From: Daphnia pulex
Lineage: Eukaryota > Arthropoda > Branchiopoda > Diplostraca > Daphniidae
DNA length: 64,000 nucleotides
NCBI RefSeq assembly: GCF_021134715.1
Contig: NC_060018.1
Location: 2,294,001 to 2,358,000, forward strand
Reading direction: 5' to 3'
Position 1 is the first letter of the stretch. Every line of letters starts with the position of its first letter. A program made the position numbers and the translations under genes. Below, in pieces: positions 1-13,200 of this stretch. The notes beneath the pieces were generated by a model, which worked only from the letters and a program-made list of their open reading frames with translations, did no database searches and was not told the origin of the DNA.

Positions 1-294
1 AGCATCACAAGAATCGTGCAGCAATCAATAAATCGAAATTCCTGTCTCGGCTCGTGCCGTTGATGGCTGTCCAAAACAAGAAGGAGAGAGAGTTCCGACC
101 TCGATGTTCTCCAGTGTTCCTCCTGGTGTGTACAGACTTGTTTTGAGGTGTGTGTAACGTGTTCCAATCTATCTTGGTGTCTCTCTCCATTTAATTGAGC
201 TCGTGACCATATAAAACAAGACATCGATGATTTTATAAGGAAAGAAAAACAACAAAATACGTTCCAAACTCTTTTTAAAATCAAATTAAAACCG

Positions 295-312
295 GTGTGT
301 GTGTGTGTGTGT
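295..312. repeat. (GT)9 microsatellite
   Basis: Perfect GT dinucleotide run read directly from the sequence. Confidence 0.9.
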
Positions 313-3300
313 ACGGGTATTTTGATTGTAAGCGAAGACTACGGGGGGGGGGAAGTTACACGTTGACGACATTATCATCGACGTCGTCATTTTCAAAATT
401 GTGTGGCTCCAGTCTCTTATATAAGCTATTCCAACTTTGAGCTCTACAAATTTCCATAGATAAGTAATAGACTGGAATGGCTTGACGCGCGAGATTTAGA
501 TTGAACCGAAGAGACTTTGGGAGGGGCAGGAACAACAGTTGGCCTTCTGGTTTCGTTTCGTTTCTTTCTCTCTCGACTCGTTCGTGTTTTTTCTGGATGT
601 GTGCCTTGTGTGACTGCGTATCCGCGTGCGTCTCGGCCCCTGGTACACACACACTCGACTCACGCTCACGTTTCCTTATTGGGCGACCTATGGCGATCCC
701 AATAAGCGGCAGGCGCCAAATGAGTTATGAGTTCTCTTTCTCTCTGCAACGTCTTGTTTTCCTCTTTTGCCGCAGAAATGACTTTAACAGCTGACTTACT
801 GTTATTGTTATACCGGATTGCTAGATTGGAAACACAAAAGAAATCATCTTTTCATTCTCTCTCGCTCTCTTATGTATTATTCTGATGCTTATTCTTTATT
901 TCGCTCCCAATTCGTTTTGTTTCTCGTTGCGGCCTCGTTCCGTTGGAAAAATGTCGGACCCAATCTGTTGGCCTTTCATTCGACTATCATCATTTTTGTG
1001 GGTTGTCGCCCGGGGAAGTTGACGGAAAATTCCGTAATGGCTTTCAACAGTGATGAATGGCGTCGTTCTTACGCAAACAGAGTCCATCACCGTCAGCTGG
1101 AAGGAGACAGGCTGGCGAACCCAACAACAGACGGACTAGTTATGCGAGAAAAAGCCGAGAACAGATCATCAAAAAGGTTGGCCACTGTTGTCACCGTTCA
1201 AATTCCTTCCGCCGGCCGGCCGTCGCCGCTTGATTCTCCTCCGACGATCGATGGCTGTTTACACAGTGAGGTGTGCACGTGAGCTTTTGTGGCTGTGGGG
1301 CTCGTCCGAGATAAATCACTGGGCCAGTGGAACCCGTCAGTTAAGAGACCAAAGTCTTGTTTTGCATGATTGAGCTGGTTCAAAGTCGGGGGCCACCTCT
1401 CTTCTTTCATTTCTATCTCTGTCGCTACTATTTCCCGGCTATTTATAGCATCGTTTCCCCGCCCAGCACACACATCAGGACCACATAGTCCCCACGATCA
1501 AAAGGATGGTATGCGACTGAGAAAGTGACCGCGGCATATCATAGAAAAGGACTTTTTTGTGGGGTGGGTGGGGGGTTCGTGAAGAAACTGCGACCTGACG
1601 TGACCTGACCACAAGACAAATTGCGGTCTTCAAGTCCGTTAAATGGCCCGTCGTATTATCTGAGCGGCCCATCGCGCGAACGGGGAGGTCTGTCCGTCGA
1701 TCACCCCCCTTCCTCTTTAACAGTCAGTCAAACAAAAACCAAATAGAAAAAAGTTGAGGGGGGAAGATGATCGTTTATGATTTTTTCTTCTTCTCAGTTT
1801 GGAAACTCGAAAAATAGGACAAAAGAGGCCGTGTTTTATTTTATTTTTTTTTTAACTGAACGAGCGCATAGCACGGAAGAAGATGCTGCATGAACGATTC
1901 TGAATCCAGCAGGTTGCTCCGGCAATCTGCATGAAAATGGTCCTTATAACGAACTACTACCCTCCTTGTTGGTTCGTCTTTTCCCCCCTTGTATAACCAG
2001 GAGAAGAATAGGAAAAAAGGGAGCCCACCTTCTTTCTTCTTCGCTCCTAAAAAGCCTTTACATGTTATGAACTTGCTAATGGAATACGTCAAGGCAAACG
2101 GCTCCAGCAGGGAAGAAGAAGAACAGCCGATAAGGAACGACTTTTGAAGGCACATATAAAGATGGTCGTTGGGAGGGAGAAAAGAAAAAGAGCAAGAAAG
2201 GTGGTGCAGAAGGGGCCCACGGTTGATTCACGGGTTTCCAGCGGTGGCCACGTTGGGATTTTATTTTTTATTTTTTTTTTCAGAAAAAAAAAAGTCTTGG
2301 GGTTTGCGCCGAGTGTCGGAACTGCTAAGCACCGGCGTCTATAGTAGCCCCCCTGTCATGGGTTCCCCCCGGATGGTAGAGTCAATGCGAGAAAGGGGGG
2401 TTGAAGAATGTATTATATAACCGGACGCGGCGTGTGCGCTATCAATGGGAGGCGATCGTGCCTTGTTTCCAATACTATCTTTTCGCCGGATGGTTCGACG
2501 TTTTCTTTTTCTTCTTCTTCCCCTTTTTCCTCTTACACCCGGTCAAAGAATTTAGTGGAAACACTTTTCTTCTCATTCTTCCTTTGGTACACATTGTTGC
2601 GTATACCTTTTGGCCGCTGCGTATATATATATACTGTAGTGTCTATAAGACAAGTTATCTTTATATGTTTCTAGAGGGTTCGTCGTACAAATCTCTTTTT
2701 GTGTCTGTTTCTGTCTACCCTTAATAGACTTGACCGTTTCGGAACGGATGAGTCCTTCAGATGCCAAGATAATCGATTGAAATGTTACCTAAACCGTTTT
2801 TTTTTCGCTCTTTCCCCCCTCGGTTTAACTACTGCGATACTAAGGGGAAGATGAAATAGCAAAATGGAAACTAGACAACCCAAAAGATGCTTCTTCTTCT
2901 TCCCTTGACCGTGTGAAATTGGGTCTATCCAATAAAGGGAGTTTGAAGTTCAACTTTTTCCTTCTATTCTCCCTCTCATCTATTAACGAGGGAATGTTTT
3001 GTTAATCAAAAATGAATGACGTCTTCGTTCATCCCTCCTCCCCATCATCCGGGTGATCTGGTGCGGCTGGGGCTCTAATCAAGGGGCTACTAATAATACA
3101 AAACCCCTCTGTCCGAACCAATCCCAGATGGAACTGGAACTTAATGGGCGGAGGAAGGATGCCTTGTATGCAAATGTGTGTGTGTGTTGGCTCTTCTTCT
3201 TCTTCTTCCGCGTGCGTTCTCAAAAAACGGTTCGAACGCTTGAGGAATATTCCGGTTCCATTGAAGTCTGAAAGATCCTCTCCTGCTTCACTTGCGTGCC

Positions 3301-4176
3301 ATGATTTATTTTGGAAAAAATCGAAAAAAAGAGGCCCAGGAAAAATTTTCGATGTGGAAGGACCGAGAAATCTCCCCATTTAAAGGGGGGGGGAAAGATG
3401 GTCAAAACAAAACGGGCTCTCGGTTGATGATGGAATCAGCTGAGAAGGTTTGATATTGACTTGTTCTTTAATATTTTTCTTTTGCCTTTTTCTTTTTTTC
3501 GTTTCGTTTTCCACCCCGCTGCTTGAGCCTGATAGGGTCTTGGTTCTACCGAGCCCATGGCGCACGCGAACGGGTCATTGATCAACCTGACTACTTTCCC
3601 GCGCCAATTATTATCACGGGATGCAATCGCTTGCGACCCCCTCAGCATCGTCTCATCTTCTGCCCCTTCTCTTTTTTTCCTTTTCGTTACCTTCACACGT
3701 ATATATGGGGTCATTTCGTGTATTGTTGGTGGAATCTCCAGCGGTAGCTTCGGCTTTTTTTTTTGTTTCCTAACTTTGCGTCCTTGGTGCCCATTTGAAT
3801 AGCGCGCCAGATGGCGTCTCGTGTGGTCTCGTCAGGTCCGTCCCTTTTGTCCTCTCTGCTGCTGGCCTCTAACCAAAGTCGCCAACTGAAGCCGGACACT
3901 TCGGTATTTTATCGGCAATCAAGTTCTCGCTGTCGTTTCTGTTTGTTGCTGCTCCCGTTGTTTGTTGACGTCGTTCTCTCCGACGACCGAGTGCAGAAAA
4001 AGAAAATCGACAAAAATTGGAGTTTCGCCGCGTTACGATTTATATATTCTATTTTTTCCGCCGAGAGCTCTGCTGGCGCTGCTGGACGACGGCCATAAAA
4101 GATCGACCATCTCAGGCGAAAAAAGGGAGAGAGGGGTGTGGTTGAGTATGTGTCTTTTCGAAACGACGAGAGAATA

Positions 4177-4200
4177 AGAGAGAGAGAGAGAGAGAGAGAG
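4177..4200. repeat. (GA)12 microsatellite
   Basis: Perfect GA/AG dinucleotide run. Confidence 0.9.
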
Positions 4201-6404
4201 CCAGGTCTATCTGCTTCGTTTTCTCTGCTCTCTGGTTGGTGGAGATAAACGGTGGGGGGACTCTGGCGTATGTATGCACCGTTTTTTTGAAGCTTGCTGG
4301 CCCTTCTTTTTATGGGTTTTCCTCTTGTCTCACCGGTGCTACTCGCCCGAGTTGATTTCAGTGAACTACTGCCCTCCGTCCTGAGCAGATCCCCGCAGAG
4401 CTCTCCATCAGTTGATGGTTGTTGTTGGTGTTTCACAGTGTTCCGGATTTCTTTCAAAGTGTTTGTTTGCCTCTTCCCGATTCCAGTGTGCCTTACTGAT
4501 GTGCTTTCTGTTCGTAGTGTTGCGCAACATCGGTGCGCCTTTGCGCCTGTTGCGTCGCCAACCTGCGTGCGTGCCCCTCGTACTCCCGCGTGACAACTTT
4601 AAAAGCTTTTGAAACTGCGCCATTGATTCGGTTTTTTGTTCAGAAGAAATTGTTTCCAGGACTTTTTGATCAGTTCGTCGCCATCGCACAGACATTTTAA
4701 CCCCTTGGCTTTTTCTTTGATGTTCGCTCGATTGATTTTCGTCTAGTTTGCGTGATTTGAAATCTCGTCAGTTGACTTCGACAGGTTTTTTGTTTAGTTT
4801 TTAGGACGGGACGTACGGACTTGAATAGGGAAATTCAAGTTCGGTGACACAATCGCGGTTGGTTCGTCTTGTCTATTCTAATTAAATTTGTTGATATGCA
4901 TTTGGGAAATTCAAACGAAAGGAGTGGCGCCCAGGGTCTGTGGCGAAGAAGGCTGTCTGCTCGTCTTGCGTGATTTCCCGTTCCAATTCGAAACGACGCC
5001 CCGGTTTTTTTCTCTCTCTTTCCGAGCAGCTCGTTCACATTATACAGCGTTCAAATAGTCTTTGAAAGTTGTTGTGTCGAACAAATTTCTGTATTTATTG
5101 AAAACGACAAGGGCAATGACAACCCGGTTTAACCAGCAAAGCCAAGAATGGCATATCTCTTAACAGCTAAGAGACTGGAATCTCCAATTAACCAAACATT
5201 TTTTTCCTTTTTTCTTTTGTTTCTATTTTGCTGTTTAGACCGTATATAGGGTTGTTGTTGTTGTTGTTGACGTTTCTCTCGAATGAGAAATAATAGAGAC
5301 GTTAGGTCGTTGATTGTCTTCCACACAAGTTTTCTCGCTTTATCTTTAACATCAATTATCCTTATTGTATTTGTGATTCGTTTCTCGGAATCCATCAACA
5401 TCATCATTTTCGGTAGCGTGAAGCAATCACAATGGTTTTTTTTCATGATAATTTTGATTAGCAATCACGCTTCTTTTGCATTTGCTGTCCCTTCGTCTCC
5501 TTGGCGTTCATTGGGGAATCTATCAACAACGTAATTAGTATTCAATTTAATATTCATCATCTCATTAATAAGCGGCAGAGATTCTCTGATGGTCTGATGG
5601 GAACGCGGGACGCGTTGAATTGGCCGCACCTCGAAAGCGTGACTGATACTTCAATCGACTGTGTACGAAACCACAAAGAAGAAGTGTATAAAAATGGTAA
5701 ATTCAACGAATCCCGCAACGACGAAGAAAAAGAATTTCTAAGGAAACAAATCAGCCAGAAAAAAAACTCTTTTCTTCTTTCTCTTTTGCCTTCACAAAAT
5801 TAAAATAGAGCCTTGCTAGAACATTGCATAAGTTTTCGATAAAAGCCCGGCGTCTGGATCAATCAGATGGGAAGATGAGATGTGTGTAGTCCCTATTGTA
5901 TCTGTAAAAGAGAGAGAGAAAGAACATTCTTTGTTCTTCAAAAAATTTGTCTATTTTCTTAAACGAGCCCGAAACAAAAAGTCTATTCTACATATCAATG
6001 AGTTACCTTGCGCCGAAGATGAAAAAGCCGATCTTAGGATCCATCCTAGATTTCTCTGACGTCTTTCCTTGGTCATCGCTGATTTTTCGTTTCATTTGCT
6101 TGTCAAAACACAATCATGTAATATACTAGCTAGCTAGACAAACCTTTGTCCAGTTGAATAGGTTTCGATTGGAGACTGGAGAATCGAAATCAGAATGAAG
6201 GAAAATCGTCTGGGGAATCTGATTGGCTCTACCAAAAATGAATTTCGAGAAGAATGAAGAAATAAAATAAAATAGGAGAGATAGAGAGAGTAGGAAAGCG
6301 TTTGATGTCTTATATAGCTTGTAGGTGTTAATATTTGATGTAAATCAGTCCATCCCATTGACCGTGTTTCGGATTGGAATCGGTTGGCATCGGCCTTCGT
6401 GAAA

Positions 6405-6426
6405 GTGCGCCATCTCTCTGGCGCAC
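6405..6426. promoter_or_regulatory. Perfect 8-bp inverted repeat in the agrin upstream region
   Basis: GTGCGCCA, six bases, then TGGCGCAC, about 60 bp before the TATA-like box. The left half plus loop reads GCGCCATCT, the complement of the AGATGGCGC core bound by the insulator factor CTCF. A protein-binding role is inference; the palindrome itself is seen directly. Confidence 0.4.
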
Positions 6427-6484
6427 CGAGCAGACAGCCGCCCGCTCGACTCGGACGGACTCTCCTTTTTGAAATGTGTGGGGC

Positions 6485-6491
6485 TATATAA
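6485..6491 (+). promoter_or_regulatory. TATA-like box ahead of agrin
   Basis: TATATAA lies about 45 bp before the first ATG of the open frame. If used, transcription would begin near 6515. That would leave the 6534 ATG almost at the cap and make the ATG at 6615 the more usable start. A second AT run (CTATATAT) follows at 6493-6500. Confidence 0.45.
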
Positions 6492-6533
6492 TCTATATAT
6501 TCTGCGCTTTACTACCGCCGCCTTTCGGTCGAG

Positions 6534-7275
6534 ATGATGAGTCCTATACCACCACCTTGTTTTATAAATAGTCGTCGTCGTCGTTGCCGTGCCCGCCGGC
6601 TTCGTGTCATAAAGATGGCGCCTGTGATGATGAGACGACTGCCATGGCTGTGTTGGTTAGCGCTCTGGGTGACGACCGCGAAAGTGACGAGCGCGACGGG
6701 AGTTACTCAATCAAACGCTGAAGGTGGCAATGGCAACAACAGCAGCCTCAGCCCGGCCGACTGGTCTTGTCCGCTGGAAAAATGGTCACTAGAGGAGCGC
6801 CAAAATCGGTCGCAGGTGGTGTTCACGGCCGTGATTGAATCGTGCCAAACGAGCGAGTCTGGCAGCATCGACGGTGAAACTGTCGAAGACGATCAAGAGC
6901 TTTGTCAGCGCTATTTGATGCAGCAGTCACAAGACCAGCCGATTGTAGGCGATCCCAATCTGGCGATTAACGTCCGAATAAAAAAAGTCGTCAAGGGACT
7001 TGATCGGATGTGGGAAGGACGTCGGGTGCGGGTCGAAGGTCTAAGGGACCCTCGCATCTGTCCCAGCCGCGTCCGGCTCCGTGACACGCGCATTTTCCTG
7101 GCGAGTTACGTCAATCAGCCCGTGTCACCCACGATCCTCGATGACGATGAAACGCTGGCTCCCGTCCACCATCAGCCGCCGATCGATTCAGCTGCGCCCA
7201 TCCGACTACGACTCAACTCTAGTTTGATGTCCGTCAGTTTGCGTCACTTGCAGCAGCTACGGGCATTCACCAAAG
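6534..7275 (+). CDS. agrin: Agrin exon 1: signal peptide and NtA domain
   Basis: The open frame begins with ATG at 6534, but the ATG at 6615 (context AAAGATGG) fits better: it is followed directly by a signal peptide core (RRLPWLCWLALWV), while the 27 residues before it are Arg-rich and unlike a signal. Counting from 6615, the NtA domain runs from about Cys52 to residue 220. It matches vertebrate NtA in order: CP...VVFTAVIES, the IKKVVKGLD strand, RDTRIFL, and LNSSLMSVSLRHL. NtA binds the laminin gamma1 coiled coil. Donor AAAG|GTAGAA, phase 1. The loop before the last helix is longer than in vertebrates. Confidence 0.88.
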
Positions 7276-10200
7276 GTAGAAATTGTTGTTTTTGGTATAT
7301 ATATTTTTTTTTAACATTTTTCTGTCTCCCTCCGTCCATCACCGCAACTTCCACTTTCGTCTTGAGACACGCCGAGTGATCTCTCTATTTTTATTTTTTT
7401 AAATTTTGGTTATGGGTGGTTTGTTGAACTGCCCTCCACCAAAAACAAGCTCACTGGTGGGATTGTAATATTAATAAGACGAGCCAATGACATGAACTTT
7501 TGTCCGTCTCTTTTTCTCTCTCTCTCGTCACTGTCCAGGGTGTCCAGTGCCCTTGGATCGAAGAAAGCTTTATTAGGAGTCAACACTGACAATCTTGTCT
7601 TTTTCTTCGTCTTATTTTTGCCCACAACTATGACTGAATTTAGGTATAAAACGACTTTAAAGATACTGGTAATCGAGTTTGCTTTTTCCCTTGTCGAGAC
7701 TCTGGGAGGGAGAGTTGACTCGTATCGGCAGCAGCGGGAGCCATTTGCATTGAAACTTGATAAGGCTGGCTTTGGTCTGCTGTCTGTTTGGATGACACAA
7801 AAGTGGAAGGATTTTCAAATCGAGAAAAGAAGACAGCTCTGTCGGAGCAGTAACGATAACTCGCCCGGTTGCGTGGCTGCAAGATTGAAAGACGATTTCC
7901 CCAGCTCGCTAAGAGACGAATGGAAAAGGATATATTTCGTACGTTTTTATAGAGTGATCGTTTGTCTTTTCTCGATATCACAAAAGCCAACGAGGAATGT
8001 CTTGATAGACGTTCGCTCGTTCTTTTGTGTCTCTCCTGGCATTTTCTCCAGGGAAATTTGCTAACAGCTCCGACTCACTCTGTTATAGTCTGGCTGGCAG
8101 CGTTCGTTCGTTGCTCTAGTAGACAAGAAAATAGCGTCTTATAAGTTATAAAACGAGTGATTTACGATTTGTCGTTTAAGACTCTGTTGTAGTCGGTACA
8201 CTTGACGGGATTTCGGTATCGGATCTGCTACTTGGCCTCCGAAGTCACGTATCCGTTTTACGATTCCCGTCGAACAATACGGAAAGATTACCACCGCCGC
8301 TGGATGATATTCCAGGTTCCCCCGTTTTTTTTATAGGCTCGTAATGTTGAAGGCTTTTCGTGCGGTACGTGAAACAATGACGCATCATTTGGAAATTCTT
8401 CTCTGTCCTAACCGCCCCCCGTCCCACGCCTCACTTGCTTACCGACCCTGTAGATGGCATCGTCCAAACGGACTAATCTTTATTCCCGTGTTTTTTTTTC
8501 TGTTCGCATTCTTCGTTTATGGCTCGTATGTGTCTCAGGAACAACCGTGTTTAATATTCTCCTTTGACAAATAAGCGCTACTATTCCTGTCCTAATATCG
8601 CTAATCTTTTCACGGCGCTAGCTCAATTTCTCTCCCATGATTTGGTGCTGTTGGCACTCGCAGTCGGCTGTTATATTATTCCCTAAAAGATTAAAGTTAA
8701 GACCTTCAATACTCGATGAACGGTGGGCATAGGCATCGATAGAACGACCGCTTTCTTTTTCGACTACGGATGCCAATACGTTTTGGATGGCCGATGCTGC
8801 AACAGGTTATTTGGGCGTGTGGATGGATCAAGTGCTAACGGCGCTAGACGTCCTCTTGTTTAATGTTGAAGGTATTCGGACAGCTGACTTTTCTATAAAA
8901 CTTTGAAATTTCTCCCCCCCCCCCTCTCCGAATGAGCTCCACCCATCAACTGCCCGTTGGCATCAATTCGATCAAACGGCCAGAAAATAATAATAATAAA
9001 AAAAGAACTGGAAATTCAATCCCACTTTGAGAGACTGGAATCCATCAGAAAGAATCAAGTGGGTTGGAAGAATGGTAGAAAGAGCCCGGAACACTTGGAA
9101 CTGACTGTTGGATACAGGCGATGTTTGTATCGGCTGACCGCCCGGCCGACGTTTATCTGATGATGGAGTTGTCATGGCGTGTCAATAATGGGCCCGGGCA
9201 TCATTCTAATGACGTCGGGAGATGGCGGCCCGTTGCCTCCCATATAATTGACGGGGCCGCGCGTGCAACAGCCGGCCGAGTCATCTTCCACGGCATTGAT
9301 AATATATAACGAACCGATCACGAGAAATAAATACATATTGATGAGAGGAAAAGAACGAAAAAAAACAAAAACATTGAGAGTGTACATGTACACTTCTACC
9401 CGATATAACCGTTGCTAAGCTTTCTTAATATTTTCTTCTTTGAATGGACTAAAGTCGAAACTTCTGTTTTAGCCATGCAGTCTAGCTCCGGAGAAGAAGT
9501 TCTACTTCATTTCTTATTGACGTGCTACTATTATTATTTAACTGCCTTCCTTTGTGCTGTAGGTAATTTTTGGGGATGAGCTTCTCTCATCATCAAACGA
9601 GTGGAGTTTAAATAACATCGCGAGAATGAACGAGGGAGAGATCAGAGCCCGCCTAGTTTCGTTTCCCTTGCGTCTTTCCTTTTTCTTCTTGTATTTTCTC
9701 AATTTTATCGCTTTTCTAGCCATTACCATGCCTTCGTAACATGATTTTGAACTTGGGTTTAAGGCTCAACTCAAATAAAACAAGGGTGTTTTTACGAGGA
9801 AATCCATTACCTTCGCAGTAGTGAAGGCATCCACCCCGTCGGCTCGAGCCGTGTTTCGTTATTTTCTTGTTATTCTTCGGGTCCTTGTCGTCTTCTCCGT
9901 CTCCAAAAGTCACAGTATTTATGAAAGCAGTTACACGGGAAAATATGGGGAAAAGAAACGAAAATTACGCAACGGCTGCCCAACCTTCACTTGTCATTTA
10001 TACATTCACACACGAAAAGAACCCAACGCGACCTCTCCAGTAGATGTTTTGATTGTAGTTTGGAATGATTTGGCCATGAAGATAATTTCGCTTGGACGTA
10101 AACATAGTCGTTAATTCGGAACGACAGTTTCCAACCGTACGCGCGTCGTTATTGATTAAATGTGTGAGGAATAACTTCCTCCGTGTACACGTGAAGCGCC

Positions 10201-13200
10201 CCGAAATGCATGGGGTACCGAGTCAAATGAGTGAGGGGAAGACGAAGTGAATTATCATACTTGAGTTTGAAAAGGCAGTCTCCTTCCTACGCCTCTCTAT
10301 CTCTTTCCACAATACTCTCTGCTTCACGTACTCCATCACGCCCCTCTTTAACGGCTTCCGGCGTGTGCGAATCACCTCGGGGAAACGAGCTTCATTCGAG
10401 TTTCAAATGAATCAGAACTTCGCCATAGGTACAGATATATGTGTGGAAGCCGTCCGCACGCTGACACATGTCTCTAGGAGAGATGATCGAAATGGAAGCG
10501 ACGACGGATGAGGAGGATTGCCACCGTGATTCATCGTCGCCGCAATCACCGTCTCACGCCGCGGTGATTTCAAAAGAGCGAGAGGGGGAGAATAATAATA
10601 ATAAAAAAACCGGTTTAAATTCCGTGTTTCTTCATTTCAATCTGGAGAGGCCTGTGGGTTGCAAAAAAAAAAGAACGAATTCAGTGGCCCCACTTGTGTT
10701 TGTTATTACCGTGTACAGATAAATCATGAGAGAAGATAGAAACAATCACGACGAGGGCGTTTGGCACCCGTGACCGAATATGGGCACGCCTTACGCGCCA
10801 TCGCGTTTTTTAATCAGCGTCAGTTTCTTATTTTTTTTCTCCCCGTTGGTTTCGCCTGTTTTGTTTTACAAAAACGCCGTCAGTCTCGACTATTAAAAAA
10901 AAAGAAGAAAAATTCCCGAACCGGGAGGAGGTTGAAGACAAAATATCATCATAAAAGATTATTTGGTGAGTCGTATACACAATCGTCGTTTTCGTTTGTA
11001 TTTACGGCCACCACTATACGGATGTAAGGGCCGCTGCATCCGGCCAGAGTGCTGGACGGATGAACATGAGCTTTCTTCCCATTTATCGGAGAATATGAGC
11101 GGGAGCTGACAGTTCCGACTGGCGACCTTTCAACGCCAGTGGAACTGCTGCTGATTGCACAGCGTCTTGGCAGTCTCTTCTTCCGTCTTGGCCCCACGAA
11201 GAATTACAGTGGGAGGATCTTGTGTAACATCCATCGGAGGTATAGGCACTCTTTGAAAGGGGAAGAAACAAAGCACGCACAAAATCCAAGGAAAAGAATT
11301 GAAAAAGGAAAAAAACAAAAACATACAAATCCTATAGATAAGACTAGACCATTGATTTGCTGGCAGGGGGGCAACGGGGTTATAGCGCAGCCATCTGGAC
11401 AATACATCAATCCGCGTCCAGACATTTCTTCCCCTTTCAATTTTCGTCTTCTTATTCCAAATAAATAAAAACGTAACCCCCCACTCCACGTGACTTTGAT
11501 TCTTCTTGTCTTCGCAACATGGGAGTTTGTAGCCCCCGCGGCCGCTGGTGGCAGGGCCTAGATCGCCCGCTATTGTTTGCTCCAATCTTGTCCTCCTGCT
11601 GACATAAAAGGAACAAGTAACCCTCGTTATTTGCTCCTTACTTTTTGTGTGTGTGCTCCCAGCTGTACCTACTACACCCTGCACATACATTTCCCATGAT
11701 GAATCCATTATTTGAAGGGGAAAGGATATGAAGATACATACGAGCGCTGCCACAAGAGTTTTGTTTCTTTTTGGCAAAAAGAAAATGAGTTGCCATGTTT
11801 CGTGAGCGTATCGGCAGGTGGTCGATGGTGCGATCGAACCATCCATCAACTTGCGGTTTGATCTGCTCGTGTCTGCCAACCAGACAACCCATGCAGATTC
11901 CCGTGCATATAGTATGCTTGCCTTTCTTTGTTTCCATCGATCACGACCTTATCCATCTGCTTTGCTGCCACGTCAAGTCTCGACGACAGAACACCAACGT
12001 GATTTGAAGAGGGGAAAAGAAGAAGGAAAAAAACAAAATCCTTTCTGGTTCTACTTGTTCTTGTTTTCTTGCTCTCTTCACTCAGCGTGACGTCGTCAAT
12101 CACAGACTCCTACGTATACACTTCTCTCACTCCACTAAAAATCCCTAGGCAACCTTTTTTTCAATTAACAATGTACGTATATGTAGCTCTCTAAACGTCA
12201 ATCGATGAATCAATGAAAGACGGCGGTGGGACAGAGAGGTTTCCAACAATTGCCGATTTATGTAACTTTACAACCAACCGCCCTCAGCGACACAATTGGA
12301 TCGCATTTTGAATGGTGATTGGTTAAGAACCAGAAAAAAAAGAGTCTCTTGGATCTATCACCTGGTAATACCCAGGATTTCAGAGTTTAGACGTTGAAAA
12401 GATGGAACGAAAGGGGAGTTACCTATGTTCCCCCTTGTCGGGTGAACAATCACTATGCAGATGAAGTTAATGGTCCAATTTGTACCACCCGCTGCGCTCC
12501 ATCCTTTATTCCCCATCTGCCCATCGTTTATTATTTCCTTTTTTTTTTTTTTGGATTTTTCAGGCCCTATAGTAGTTCGTATATTGTATGCGCAAATGTA
12601 GTGAATGTTCCACTTAGTCGCCGATTCGGCGAACAGTTGACTCTTTTGTGCTGTACTTTGTACTTTTTCACTCGTCACTTGGATTCACTTTTTGACGTTT
12701 TCTTTTGCTGTGCGAACCGTTCGAGTGCGCGACGTCGCCGTCGACCATCGAGTTCGATTCACTTCTCACAGTGGGAGGTCGCATCGTTTGGCTCCTTCGA
12801 GCCGAGGTTTTTGATCGATGAGAGTTTACTTTTTCCCCCAACCTTTTGTTATTGGCCCAGCTATTGGTCTACGAGAGCTGGTCAGTACTGGAATGATTTC
12901 GTCCTTTAGAAACAACAACAAAGAAGCCCATCGTTTTTATTCTTTTGATATTTTATGGAGGATATAGCGTTAGAAAAGGGAGTGTTTTGAAACCCTCTAC
13001 AAAGGAATGTCTAATTAACTTGCACTCCTCCTACGCCGATTTCTTCCCTTATTTCTACGAGTTTTCTTTATTGAATAGCAAAACAAAAAAGCAAGGTAGA
13101 AACGAGAAGCAAGACTTTGCTTTTCGTTCGGTCGATACCGAAAGAGAGGAATAACTGGGGGGCCCAACATAAAAGAAACGTACGAAACCAGCGACAAATA

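Larger units (their letters stand above)
1..6404. other. Upstream intergenic region, no supported gene
   Basis: About 6.4 kb ahead of the agrin start. I see homopurine/homopyrimidine tracts, a short GT run (295-312), a GA run (4177-4200) and many short chance frames rich in Phe, Ser and Arg. None carries a recognisable domain or a convincing exon chain. Untranslated first exons or enhancers of the downstream gene could lie here but cannot be seen by eye. Confidence 0.6.

Noticed and set aside
3909..4457. 182-codon minus frame upstream of agrin
   Set aside because: Includes the GA/CT microsatellite read as Leu-Ser repeats; low complexity, no signal of coding.
11130..11879. 249-codon minus-strand frame in the first agrin intron
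   Set aside because: Composition is Phe/Ser/Arg-rich with no domain, overlaps several other open frames on both strands, and shows no exon partners.
12394..12909. 171-codon plus frame in the same intron
   Set aside because: Starts before a poly-T tract that gives a run of Phe; no domain or homolog-like pattern. Treated as a chance frame.
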